DNA from: JAZNQN01 sp045656005
GTDB lineage: Bacteria; Bacillota; Clostridia; UMGS1883; UMGS1540
Reading direction: 5' to 3'
Length of the DNA: 14,257 bases
Assembly (NCBI GenBank): GCA_045656005.1
Contig: JAZOQG010000048.1
Location: 1-14,257, forward strand
Each line of letters opens with the position of its first letter. Position 1 is the stretch's first letter. Shown here in pieces: positions 1 to 6,922 of the stretch. A model generated the notes under the pieces. It worked only from the letters and a program-made list of their open reading frames with translations. It made no database searches and had not been told where the DNA came from. The position numbers and the translations under genes were made by a program.

Positions 1-234
1 CTCAATGCCCCCGACACTTTTTCGAGAGTGACAGTTTTCGGCATTACAACTATTATTGCACTTCAGTATATAATAAACATTGGTGTTGTAACATCGGTTA
101 TGCCAAACACGGGTATGCAATTACCCTTTTTCAGCGCAGGAGGAACGAGTCTCGTGTTTTTAATGAGTGCGATGGGAATTGTTTTAAACATTTCAAGATA
201 TTCCAAAATACCTGACAAGAAGGAGGGAGTTTGA
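1..234 (+). CDS. ftsW: FtsW/SpoVE-family peptidoglycan glycosyltransferase, C-terminal fragment (cut by window edge)
   Basis: Open from the first base of the window in frame 1 and ending at TGA 232-234, so only about the last 77 residues are visible and the start lies outside. The fragment carries the conserved SEDS-family C-terminus: a NIGVVTSVMPNTG stretch, then LPFFSAGGTSL, then a last hydrophobic helix ending GIVLNISRY and a short charged tail. SEDS proteins are multi-pass membrane glycosyltransferases that polymerise lipid II with a class B penicillin-binding protein, FtsW at the septum and SpoVE in the forespore. The stop codon overlaps the murG start (TGATG), so the two genes are translationally coupled. 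FtsW, SpoVE and RodA cannot be separated reliably from this fragment; the murG neighbour favours FtsW/SpoVE. Confidence 0.9.
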   Translation, partial: LNAPDTFSRVTVFGITTIIALQYIINIGVVTSVMPNTGMQLPFFSAGGTSLVFLMSAMGIVLNISRYSKIPDKKEGV

Positions 235-1316
235 TGCGCGTTATAATTTCGGGCGGAGGTACGGCAGGGCATATAAATCCTGCAATTTCAATAGCCGATG
301 AAATAATGAAAAAAGAGCCTGAAAGCGAAATCCTTTTTATAGGAACACCCCGCGGTATGGAAAACACTCTCGTCAAAAAAGCGGGGTACAATATAAAACA
401 TATTGAAATTCAGGGGATAAAAAGAAGTTTATCGCCCCAAAATATAAAAACTATATTTATGGCTCTAAAAGCCATGTCCGTTTCAAAGAAGATTATAAAG
501 GAATTTAAACCAGACATTGTTATAGGAACGGGCGGGTATGTTTGCGGTCCACCACTACTTGCGGCAAGCAAAATGAATATTCCCACAATTATTCATGAGC
601 AAAACGTACCACCCGGAATGGTTGTAAGGATGATGGCGCCAAAGGCGAGTGTTACGGCTATTTCTTTTTCTGAAACGGAAGGTATGCTAAAAAACGCAAA
701 GAATGTTGTACTTACGGGAAATCCGCTTCGTGAAGGGATTTTGAATATAGAAAAAGTAAACACCATAAAACCACTCGTTATGATTAGCGGTGGAAGTCTT
801 GGTGCAGGCAAAATAAATGATGCCCTTTTTGAAATTTTAAAGATTGGCAAAAGTCACAGTTTTGACGTTTGTGCTTCGCTGGGTGAAAGATTTTATCCCT
901 CATTTATGGAAAGAACAAAAAAAGAGGGTGTGAAAATTCCTGAAGGCTGGGAAATTCTTCCCTATATACACAATATGGACAAAGTGCTTTCGAAAGCGGA
1001 TATTGCCGTTACAAGAGGAGGGGCAATAACCGTAAGTGAGCTTTGTGCCGCAGGAAAGCCGGGAATTATTATTCCGAGTCCCAACGTGGTGCACGACCAT
1101 CAGACAAAAAATGCCCTCTTCATGGCTAAAAACGGAGCAGGAATTTGCCTTAAAGAAAGCGAGCTTTCGGGAGTGAGACTCCTTTCTGAAATAGAAAAGC
1201 TGATAAGTGACAGAAGTACTCTCAAAAAAATGAGCGAGTGCGGAAAAAATATTGCAGTTTTGGGCGCTGCGGAAAAAATATATTTACTCTCTGTGGAGCT
1301 TACAAAGGCTCCGTAA
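234..1316 (+). CDS. murG: MurG, UDP-GlcNAc:lipid I N-acetylglucosaminyltransferase
   Basis: MurG transfers GlcNAc from UDP-GlcNAc to lipid I on the cytoplasmic face of the membrane, giving lipid II (glycosyltransferase family 28). The 360-residue length is normal. The N-terminal glycine-rich loop SGGGTAGHINPA is at about residues 6-17, with the conserved His at 13; Ala replaces the second Gly of the usual GGTGGH. It is followed by GTGGYVCGPPLLAA, by GGSLGAG opening the C-terminal Rossmann domain, and by the UDP-sugar site RGGAITVSELCAAGKP, with a DHQTKNA motif after it. The start is ATG 234, not the in-frame TTG at 231: it lies 7 nt after GGAGG (222-226) and overlaps the ftsW stop. It is the second visible gene of the wall/division operon. 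Confidence 0.97.
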   Translation: MRVIISGGGTAGHINPAISIADEIMKKEPESEILFIGTPRGMENTLVKKAGYNIKHIEIQGIKRSLSPQNIKTIFMALKAMSVSKKIIKEFKPDIVIGTGGYVCGPPLLAASKMNIPTIIHEQNVPPGMVVRMMAPKASVTAISFSETEGMLKNAKNVVLTGNPLREGILNIEKVNTIKPLVMISGGSLGAGKINDALFEILKIGKSHSFDVCASLGERFYPSFMERTKKEGVKIPEGWEILPYIHNMDKVLSKADIAVTRGGAITVSELCAAGKPGIIIPSPNVVHDHQTKNALFMAKNGAGICLKESELSGVRLLSEIEKLISDRSTLKKMSECGKNIAVLGAAEKIYLLSVELTKAP

Positions 1317-1333
1317 CAAGCAAGATAAAAGAT

Positions 1334-1360
1334 GCATATATTGTATGGTACGATATATGC
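1334..1360 (+). promoter_or_regulatory. Hairpin directly upstream of the murA ribosome binding site
   Basis: In the 56-nt murG-murA gap, GCATATAT (1334-1341) pairs perfectly with ATATATGC (1353-1360). The stem continues through a U-G wobble and GUA/UAC, giving up to 12 bp around a UGG loop. It ends exactly where the murA Shine-Dalgarno GGAGGTG (1361-1367) begins. There is no U-tract after it, so it is not an intrinsic terminator. It could influence murA translation or be an RNA processing site; that role is inference. Confidence 0.55.
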
Positions 1361-1372
1361 GGAGGTGTAGGT

Positions 1373-2626
1373 GTGCGTAACATAACGATAACGGGCGGCA
1401 GACCGCTCGATGGAAGTGTTGATATTCAGGGCGCAAAAAACTCGGTTTTGCCCATCCTTGCGGCAACAATTTTAGGGGATGGAGAAAGCGAAATTCAGAA
1501 TTGCCCTGACTTAAGTGATGTAAAAAATTCTATTGAAATACTAAAATTTATGGGTGCGGAGGTAAAATGCGAGGGCAGTAGTGTCAAGGTAAACACCGAT
1601 GGGGTAAACTGCGGTTTTATACCTGATGTAATGATGTGTGCCATGCGCTCTTCAATAATTTTTCTCGGAGCGGCACTATCAAAGTGCGGGAAAGGGGAAA
1701 TGACCTCTCCGGGTGGATGCGAACTCGGTCCCAGACCCATAGATTTACATCTTAAGGCTTTAAAAAATATGGGAGTTGAGATAAATGAAAGCGGAGGCAT
1801 GATATATGCCGATGCCAAAAATATTCATGGCGGAAGAATTTATCTTGATTTTCCAAGTGTTGGAGCCACGGAAAATATTATGCTTGCGGCTTGCCGCATA
1901 GAAGACACCACAATTATTCAAAATGCTGCAAAAGAGCCAGAAATATGGGATTTGCAGGAGTTTTTAAATAAAATGGGTGCAAAAATCAGCGGGGCGGGTA
2001 CGGACACAATTATAATAGAAGGTGTTAAAAAGCTTCACGGAGCGAAGCATCGCATTATTGCTGACAGAATTGTTGTGGCAACTTATCTTTATGCATGCAT
2101 GATGTGTGGCGGAAAGATTGAGCTTCTGGGTGCCGACTGCGGTCATCTGGCAGCAGTATTATCATCAATTCGTGAGATGGGAGGAGAGATAAAAACTGAT
2201 AAAAACAGTATTTTTCTTTCAGCTCCTGAAAAAATAAAGGCTATAGACAAACTTGGAACAATGCCCCATCCTGGGTTTCCCACTGATGCTCAGGCACCCG
2301 TGGTTGCGGCACTCTCCCTTTCAGACGGGGTAAGTATTGTAACTGAAAATATTTTTGAAAACAGATTTAAGCATTGCACGGAGCTTTTAAAAATGGGAGC
2401 AGACATAAAAACCATGGGTAAAGTGGCAGTTATAAAAGGTGTAAAAGAGCTTCATGGGGCAGAGGTTTCAGCACAGGAGCTTCGTGGCGGTGCAGCACTT
2501 GTAATTTCAGGTGCGGCGGCGAAAGGCATCACGAAAGTTTCGGGCATAGAGCATATCGAAAGAGGATATCAGGACATAGTTGGAGATTTATCGGCACTTG
2601 GTGTCGACATTAAACTTGGAGGATAA
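1373..2626 (+). CDS. murA: MurA, UDP-N-acetylglucosamine 1-carboxyvinyltransferase
   Basis: MurA adds enolpyruvate from PEP to UDP-GlcNAc, the first committed step of peptidoglycan synthesis, in the cytoplasm; it is the fosfomycin target. The 417-residue length is normal for an EPSP-synthase-like fold. Visible landmarks are GAKNSVLPIL with Lys22-Asn23, MRSSIIFLGA with Arg92, and the mobile catalytic loop SPGGCELGPRPIDLH with Cys116, the fosfomycin-reactive cysteine, so the enzyme should be fosfomycin-sensitive unless protected elsewhere. Later comes FPTDAQAP, then ERGYQDIVGDLSALGV at the C-terminus. The frame is open from 1238, but the family N-terminus (MRNITITGG) and GGAGGTG at 1361-1367 fix the start at GTG 1373, an uncommon start codon. 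A hairpin (1334-1360) precedes the RBS. It sits between murG and ftsQ. Many low-GC genomes carry a second copy (murZ), so which paralogue this is cannot be settled here. Confidence 0.96.
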   Translation: MRNITITGGRPLDGSVDIQGAKNSVLPILAATILGDGESEIQNCPDLSDVKNSIEILKFMGAEVKCEGSSVKVNTDGVNCGFIPDVMMCAMRSSIIFLGAALSKCGKGEMTSPGGCELGPRPIDLHLKALKNMGVEINESGGMIYADAKNIHGGRIYLDFPSVGATENIMLAACRIEDTTIIQNAAKEPEIWDLQEFLNKMGAKISGAGTDTIIIEGVKKLHGAKHRIIADRIVVATYLYACMMCGGKIELLGADCGHLAAVLSSIREMGGEIKTDKNSIFLSAPEKIKAIDKLGTMPHPGFPTDAQAPVVAALSLSDGVSIVTENIFENRFKHCTELLKMGADIKTMGKVAVIKGVKELHGAEVSAQELRGGAALVISGAAAKGITKVSGIEHIERGYQDIVGDLSALGVDIKLGG

Positions 2627-2629
2627 AAA

Positions 2630-3364
2630 ATGGCAAGACGAAAAAAAAGGAGAAGGCTTAAAAGCGGCGCAGTAAAATTTTTGACTGCATTTATAATTTT
2701 GTGTATTTTAGCCGTTACAGCTTTGTTTTTGCCTTGCTTTAATATAACGAATATAACGGTTGAAGGTAACGCAGTATTAAAAAGCGAAGAAATTATAAAG
2801 GTTTCCCAGACGGGAAGAGGATATAATCTTTTCAGAACAAGCAAAAAAAAGGCTAAAAAGAATATTCTTAAAATGCCTTATATCAAAGAAGTAAAAATAA
2901 AAAAGATACTTCCCACTTCACTTAAAATAATAGTAACCGAGGAAGATGCTGCGGCATACGTTGTAAACGGAAAAAACTTTGTTGCAATAAACAAAGAGGG
3001 CAGAGTTTTGGAAGTGGCAAAGAAAATGCGTGACGGCATTATGAAAATGCCGGGACTTAAAGTTTTGGAAAGTGTGCCCGGTGAAATGATAAAATACAAA
3101 AGCGCTGCTTCAAAAGAAATTCAGGATTTGTGCATGGAAAAACTTTCGGAAAACGAGCTTATAAAAAAAGTGGCGGTTTTGGATATCTCAAATACCTCAT
3201 CTATCAAAATAGAATTTGATAACGGACTTTTGGCGCAAGTCGGAGGGACAGACGAAATTGACTACAAAATAAAAATGATTGACACAGTTTTAAAGCAGGG
3301 ATATGGCAGCGGGATTTTTAATATCGAGAACACCGCTCAGCCGACTTATCGCAAAAATGAGTGA
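2630..3364 (+). CDS. divIB: FtsQ/DivIB cell-division protein with POTRA domain
   Basis: FtsQ/DivIB is a single-pass divisome protein that joins the FtsL/DivIC-type components and helps control septal wall synthesis. The 244-residue protein has a strongly basic cytoplasmic N-terminus (ARRKKRRRLKSG), one transmembrane helix at about 15-36, a POTRA-like domain at about 38-107 that begins FNITNITVEGN and includes the MPYIKEVKIKKILPTSLKI stretch, and then the beta-rich FtsQ domain. It starts at ATG 2630, 7 nt after GGAGG (2618-2622), which lies just inside the end of murA, so it is co-transcribed with murA. Family sequences diverge strongly; the order murG-murA-ftsQ-ftsZ and the domain layout carry the call. 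No terminator is evident after it: the next 159 nt are very A/T-rich and hold the ftsZ promoter. Confidence 0.9.
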   Translation: MARRKKRRRLKSGAVKFLTAFIILCILAVTALFLPCFNITNITVEGNAVLKSEEIIKVSQTGRGYNLFRTSKKKAKKNILKMPYIKEVKIKKILPTSLKIIVTEEDAAAYVVNGKNFVAINKEGRVLEVAKKMRDGIMKMPGLKVLESVPGEMIKYKSAASKEIQDLCMEKLSENELIKKVAVLDISNTSSIKIEFDNGLLAQVGGTDEIDYKIKMIDTVLKQGYGSGIFNIENTAQPTYRKNE

Positions 3365-3453
3365 TTTTTGAAGAAAAAACTGCAAAAAAATCTTGTGAAT
3401 ATGCACAAATAATAAAAAATATGCAATTTTTTTAAAAAAATATCAATTTTCTC

Positions 3454-3482
3454 TTGAAAAATGTGAGAAAAAGATATACAAT
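3454..3482 (+). promoter_or_regulatory. Predicted sigma-A promoter of ftsZ
   Basis: TTGAAA (3454-3459), a 17-nt spacer, then TACAAT (3477-3482), preceded by runs of T and A (about 3427-3440) that resemble an UP element. It gives ftsZ its own transcript with an untranslated leader of about 35 nt. Read-through from the upstream murG-murA-ftsQ operon is also possible, since no terminator is seen between. Confidence 0.65.
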
Positions 3483-3523
3483 AATAAATAAGTAAGTTTT
3501 AAAAAGACTAAGGAGGAGTTAAA

Positions 3524-4591
3524 GTGGCTGCAGATTACAATATGGACCGCATTCAGGTTATAAAAGTTGTAGGCGTTGGCGGCGGCGGATGCAATGCCGT
3601 TAACAGAATGATTGATGCAAAGGTGGAAGGTGTTGACTTTATAGTTGTTAATACCGATGCGCAGGCAATCAATATGTCAAAAGCTGAAACAAAAATTCAG
3701 ATTGGTGATAAAATTACAAGAGGTCTCGGCGCAGGTGCTAACCCTGAGGTTGGCAGAAAGGCTGCAGAAGAGAGCCGTGGTGAAATCGAAAAGGCTATTA
3801 AAGATGCAAATATGATATTCGTTACAGCAGGTATGGGCGGCGGAACAGGAACAGGTGCCGCACCAATAGTTGCAGATATTGCAAAACAGATGGGCATACT
3901 TACTGTTGGTATCGTTACAAAGCCTTTTGCATTTGAAGGCAGAAGACGTATGACACAGGCAGAAAGCGGTATCGCAAATTTAAGCGAATGTGTTGATACT
4001 ATAATCGTTATTCCTAACGAAAGACTTATGTCAATAAGCAGTGCAAAAACTGCACTTACTGATGCATTTAAAATGGCAGACGAAAGCCTCCGTCAGGGTG
4101 TTCAGGGCGTGAGTGACTTAATCTTCCGTCCAGGAACTATCAACGTTGACTTTGCCGATGTTACATCAGTTATGAAAGATGCAGGTCTTGCTCACATGGG
4201 TATTGGCCGTGCTAAAGGTGACAGCCGTGCAGAAGAAGCTGCAAGAGTTGCTATTGAAAGCCCGCTTCTTGAAACTTCTATCGACGGTGCAACCGGTGTA
4301 CTTATCAACATCACAGGCGGACCTGACCTTACACTCTTTGAGGTTAATGCCGCAACAACACTTATTCAGAATTATGCTGATGCAAATGCAAATATCATTT
4401 TTGGTACAGTAATTGATACAAAAATGGAAGATGAAATTTCTGTTACTGTTATTGCAACAGGTTTCCCAAGCGGAAATAAAAAGGATATCGATACTTTAGA
4501 TGCTACAATGTTTGCAAAGGATAATCAGTCAAACTTCGATAACGACGATTTGAGATTACCAGGTTTCCTTAAAAAAACATCTTTTGAATAA
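3524..4591 (+). CDS. ftsZ: FtsZ, tubulin-like GTPase of the division ring
   Basis: FtsZ polymerises with GTP into the cytokinetic Z-ring at midcell. Landmarks in the 355-residue protein are VGGGGCNAVNRMI (about 18-30), GAGANPEVGRKAA, the tubulin signature GMGGGTGTGAAP (GGGTGTG at 105-111), and the T7 synergy loop NVDFADV (207-213; Asp209 and Asp212 are the catalytic positions). The globular core ends near residue 314. A linker of only about 24 residues follows, then the C-terminal partner-binding peptide DDLRLPGFLKKTSFE. The start is GTG 3524, 6-7 nt after AGGAGGAG (3511-3518); the next ATG (3542) is too far from that site. It has its own promoter and terminator. Neither ftsA upstream nor spoIIGA-sigE-sigG downstream is present, although both flank ftsZ in some relatives. 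Confidence 0.98.
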   Translation: MAADYNMDRIQVIKVVGVGGGGCNAVNRMIDAKVEGVDFIVVNTDAQAINMSKAETKIQIGDKITRGLGAGANPEVGRKAAEESRGEIEKAIKDANMIFVTAGMGGGTGTGAAPIVADIAKQMGILTVGIVTKPFAFEGRRRMTQAESGIANLSECVDTIIVIPNERLMSISSAKTALTDAFKMADESLRQGVQGVSDLIFRPGTINVDFADVTSVMKDAGLAHMGIGRAKGDSRAEEAARVAIESPLLETSIDGATGVLINITGGPDLTLFEVNAATTLIQNYADANANIIFGTVIDTKMEDEISVTVIATGFPSGNKKDIDTLDATMFAKDNQSNFDNDDLRLPGFLKKTSFE

Positions 4592-4609
4592 TACTTTTAA
4601 GCTATTTAG

Positions 4610-4641
4610 TGCCCGAAAATTTGTTTTTCGGGCATTTTTTT
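4610..4641 (+). terminator. Rho-independent terminator of ftsZ
   Basis: A 10-bp stem (TGCCCGAAAA, 4610-4619, with TTTTCGGGCA, 4625-4634) closes a TTTGT loop and is followed by seven T residues (4635-4641). It lies 18 nt after the ftsZ stop. Confidence 0.92.
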
Positions 4642-4726
4642 ACGCATAAAAAGTAAAATGACTTTTGAGTATAGAAGAGAAAACGGAAGAAAAACAGAGA
4701 AAATTAAAGATTGAAACTTATCTTTT

Positions 4727-4775
4727 AAAATTTTTTCAAAAAAGTGTTGACAAATAGAAAAAATTGTATTACAAT
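4727..4775 (+). promoter_or_regulatory. Strong promoter of rplM-rpsI with UP-like A/T module
   Basis: TTGACA (4747-4752), a 17-nt spacer and TACAAT (4770-4775). Phased A- and T-tracts at 4727-4743 abut the -35 box. Positions 4727-4752 match 23 of 26 bases with the two tRNA-operon promoters at 13365 and 13500. Transcription should start near 4782, leaving a leader of only about 28 nt. That is too short for an elaborate autoregulatory L13 leader structure of the kind known in other Firmicutes. Confidence 0.85.
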
Positions 4776-4809
4776 ATCACATGTTGAAATTAAAAAGGAG
4801 GTAAAGATT

Positions 4810-5247
4810 ATGGGAAGTTTTATGGCTAATGCTTCAAATGTAGAAAGAAAATGGTACATTATTGACGCTGCCGGCAAACCTTTGGGTAGAGTTGCAACTT
4901 TAGCAGCTACACTCCTTCGCGGAAAACATAAACCTACTTTTACACCCAACGTTGATTGCGGTGACCATGTAGTTATTATCAATTCCGACAAGGCAGTTTT
5001 AACAGGTAACAAGGCTACTCAGAAAGTATATTACAGACACAGCGGATGGGTTGGAGGTCTCAAAGAGATTACTGCAGGTAATATGATGAAAGACCGTTCA
5101 AACAGAGCAATCGAGCTCGCTGTAAAGGGCATGATTCCTGATACAACTATCGGACGCAAGGCTCTTACAAGACTGAGAGTTTACAAAAACGATCAGCACG
5201 AACACATGGCTCAGAAACCCGAAATCTGGCCGGGTGAAATAAGATAA
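4810..5247 (+). CDS. rplM: Large-subunit ribosomal protein L13 (uL13)
   Basis: L13 is an early-assembling 50S protein that binds 23S rRNA. At 145 residues it has normal length. It shows the family N-terminus ANASNVERKWYIIDAAGKPLGRVAT, then LLRGKHKPTFTPNVDCGDHVVIIN, the YYRHSGWVGG stretch, and the C-terminal GMIPDTTIGRKALTRLRVY with H-E-H-M-A-Q-K-P. The frame is open from an upstream TTG at 4744, but that lies inside the promoter. ATG 4810, about 7 nt after AAGGAGG, is the start; Met5 (4822) is a less well-placed alternative. It is co-transcribed with rpsI, whose start lies 16 nt downstream of the rplM stop. rplM-rpsI is the universal bacterial pairing. Confidence 0.98.
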   Translation: MGSFMANASNVERKWYIIDAAGKPLGRVATLAATLLRGKHKPTFTPNVDCGDHVVIINSDKAVLTGNKATQKVYYRHSGWVGGLKEITAGNMMKDRSNRAIELAVKGMIPDTTIGRKALTRLRVYKNDQHEHMAQKPEIWPGEIR

Positions 5248-5262
5248 GGAGGGTAACTAATT

Positions 5263-5658
5263 ATGGCAGATAAAACTCAGTTCTACGGAACAGGAAGAAG
5301 AAAAAAATCAGTTGCACGCGTTCGTCTTATCCCCGGTAAAGGTAACATTACAATTAACAGCAGGGATATAGATGATTACTTTGGTCTTGAAACTCTTAAG
5401 ACTATCGTACGTCAGCCACTTGAACTTATCGGCGCTGCAGACAAATTTGATGTAATTTGTCTCGTAAACGGCGGCGGTGTTACAGGTCAGGCTGGTGCAA
5501 TCCGTCACGGTATTTCAAGAGCGCTTCTTGAAGCTGATGCTGAAAACAGAGGCGAGCTTAAGAAAGCAGGCTTCTTAACACGTGACCCAAGAATGAAGGA
5601 GAGAAAGAAGTACGGTCTCAAAGCCGCACGTCGTGCTCCACAGTTCTCAAAACGTTAA
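5263..5658 (+). CDS. rpsI: Small-subunit ribosomal protein S9 (uS9)
   Basis: S9 is a 30S head protein whose C-terminal tail reaches the P-site tRNA anticodon. The 131-residue length is normal. It shows YGTGRRKKSVARVRL at the N-terminus, DDYFGLETLKTIVRQPL, NGGGVTGQAGAIRHGISRALL, and the basic tail KKYGLKAARRAPQFSKR ending in the conserved Ser-Lys-Arg. ATG 5263 follows AAGGAGGG (5247-5253). It is the last gene of the rplM-rpsI operon, and the terminator starts 20 nt after its stop codon. Confidence 0.98.
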   Translation: MADKTQFYGTGRRKKSVARVRLIPGKGNITINSRDIDDYFGLETLKTIVRQPLELIGAADKFDVICLVNGGGVTGQAGAIRHGISRALLEADAENRGELKKAGFLTRDPRMKERKKYGLKAARRAPQFSKR

Positions 5659-5677
5659 TCAGTTTTTGGTTATCAGG

Positions 5678-5704
5678 AACCCACAACTCCGGTTGTGGGT
5701 TTTT
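5678..5704 (+). terminator. Rho-independent terminator of rplM-rpsI
   Basis: AACCCACAAC (5678-5687) pairs with GTTGTGGGTT (5692-5701) around a UCCG loop (a stable UNCG-type tetraloop closed by C-G), and the T-run extends to 5704. Confidence 0.9.
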
Positions 5705-5706
5705 AG

Positions 5707-5759
5707 TTATTCGCTTTAAATTATATTAAGGAGAATAACTTTTGATTTAAAACGAATAA
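5707..5759. promoter_or_regulatory. Inverted repeat next to the regulator promoter, candidate operator
   Basis: TTATTCGCTTTAAAT (5707-5721) and ATTTAAAACGAATAA (5745-5759) are inverted copies matching at 14 of 15 positions, 23 bp apart. The right arm ends 3 bp before the -35 box of the downstream gene. The left arm also lies within a second, shorter inverted repeat (AGTTATTC 5705-5712 with GAATAACT 5733-5740). Because it sits upstream of the transcription start it is more likely a protein-binding site than an RNA structure. The encoded winged-helix protein is a possible ligand (autoregulation), which is inference. Confidence 0.45.
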
Positions 5760-5762
5760 ATC

Positions 5763-5791
5763 TTGACTTTTTGAGAATTATGTTGTAAAAT
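5763..5791 (+). promoter_or_regulatory. Predicted promoter of the ATPase-DUF4325 gene
   Basis: TTGACT (5763-5768), a 17-nt spacer and TAAAAT (5786-5791). It is followed by a leader of about 25 nt with GGGAGGTG (5809-5816) ahead of ATG 5822. Confidence 0.7.
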
Positions 5792-5821
5792 AAAGGCATA
5801 ATATAATAGGGAGGTGTTAAT

Positions 5822-6841
5822 ATGAAGTTTAATGATGAAAAAAAGAAAAGTATAATAATGTACCTTCTTGAAAAAATTGAACAAAAAGTAGAAAACCCTT
5901 CTCAAATTGTATCAGAAACCTTTGGGGTTAATCGAAATACTGTGCACACATATATAAATCAATTGGTGGAAGAAAATGCAATTAAACGTGTGAAACGTGG
6001 TATATATGAGTTGGTTGACACCAGGGTTGAATATTTTTTTTCGAATAACGAAATAAAAAATGAAACCACAATATATAACGAAAGCTTAAAAAAACATATA
6101 AATGATTTGCCGAAAAATGTTCAGGAAATATGGGAATATACATTTAGCGAGATGGTAAATAATGTTATTGACCATTCCGGGGCAAAAACTATCTATATTA
6201 TAATTAACCAGAATTATTTGAATACCGATGTTACCATATGTGATAATGGTGTAGGAATATTTGAAAAAATAAAAAATTATTTTAATTTAGCTTCTTTAGA
6301 CGATGCTATTTGTGAGTTGTTTAAAGGAAAACTTACAACAGATAAACAAAATCATTCAGGTGAAGGAATTTTCTTTAGTTCTAAACTTATGGATTTTTTT
6401 GCTATTTTATCTAGTGATAAAATCTTTACAGCTGATAAGTTTGACAGCAGTAACATAATAAATGCACCTGAAAACTTTTCAAAAGGGACCATTGTTATTA
6501 TGTCGCTCTCAAACTATTCGCACAAGAAAAGCAAAGAAGTATTTGATAAGTATTCTGATGTTGAGGGTGGCTTTACAAAAACAATAGTTCCTTTGAAAAA
6601 CATATTTGACGCTTCTCCTGTTTCAAGGTCCCAGGCGAAGAGAGTGCTTATTAGTCTGGATAAATTTGAAGAGGTTATACTCGATTTTGATGGAATAGAG
6701 TGGATGGGTCAGGGGTTTGCGCATCAGATTTTTGTACTTTTTAAAAATCAACAACCGAATACTCAAATTATACCGGTTAACATGAATGAAGATGTAACAA
6801 AAATGTATAATCATGTTACAAATACTGGATATGATGCATAA
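5822..6841 (+). CDS. Winged-helix / GHKL ATPase / DUF4325 (STAS-like) regulator-like protein
   Basis: 339 residues in three parts. Residues about 5-66 look like a winged helix-turn-helix (SETFGVNRNTVHTYINQLVEE, then a basic wing KRVKRGIYEL). Residues about 95-230 form a GHKL-type ATP-binding domain: N-box EMVNNVIDHSGA (Glu110, Asn113/114, Asp117, His118), G1 box CDNGVGI (Asp141), G2-like HSGEGIFFSS (Gly180-Gly182), and a late GTIVIMSL. Residues about 265-335 match the DUF4325 STAS-like domain, including the diagnostic GQGFA (296-300) and a NMNEDV stretch. This resembles an anti-sigma kinase (SpoIIAB-like ATPase) and its STAS antagonist fused to a DNA-binding module. There is no histidine-kinase phosphoacceptor domain and no membrane segment. 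Biochemical function is not established to my knowledge. It is transcribed alone, with its own promoter and a flanking inverted repeat. Codons are more A/T-rich than those of the ribosomal genes beside it, consistent with accessory or acquired status. Confidence 0.8.
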   Translation: MKFNDEKKKSIIMYLLEKIEQKVENPSQIVSETFGVNRNTVHTYINQLVEENAIKRVKRGIYELVDTRVEYFFSNNEIKNETTIYNESLKKHINDLPKNVQEIWEYTFSEMVNNVIDHSGAKTIYIIINQNYLNTDVTICDNGVGIFEKIKNYFNLASLDDAICELFKGKLTTDKQNHSGEGIFFSSKLMDFFAILSSDKIFTADKFDSSNIINAPENFSKGTIVIMSLSNYSHKKSKEVFDKYSDVEGGFTKTIVPLKNIFDASPVSRSQAKRVLISLDKFEEVILDFDGIEWMGQGFAHQIFVLFKNQQPNTQIIPVNMNEDVTKMYNHVTNTGYDA

Positions 6842-6922
6842 GAACAAAAAGATAAAAGAAGGGATTTTGTACCTTTTTAAAGAATTATAATAGATACAAA
6901 TATAAAACGAAAGGAAAAAATT

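Noticed and set aside
1238..1372. N-terminal extension of murA from an upstream start at 1238
   Set aside because: It overlaps murG, includes the intergenic hairpin, and does not match the family N-terminus; GTG 1373 has the ribosome binding site.
4179..4412. A 77-codon frame within ftsZ
   Set aside because: It is an out-of-frame shadow of the conserved FtsZ core with no ribosome binding site.
6842..6922. Terminator or clear promoter between the DUF4325 gene and the transporter
   Set aside because: Only a 4-bp AAGG/CCTT stem and a TATAAT without a matching -35 are seen, too weak to annotate.
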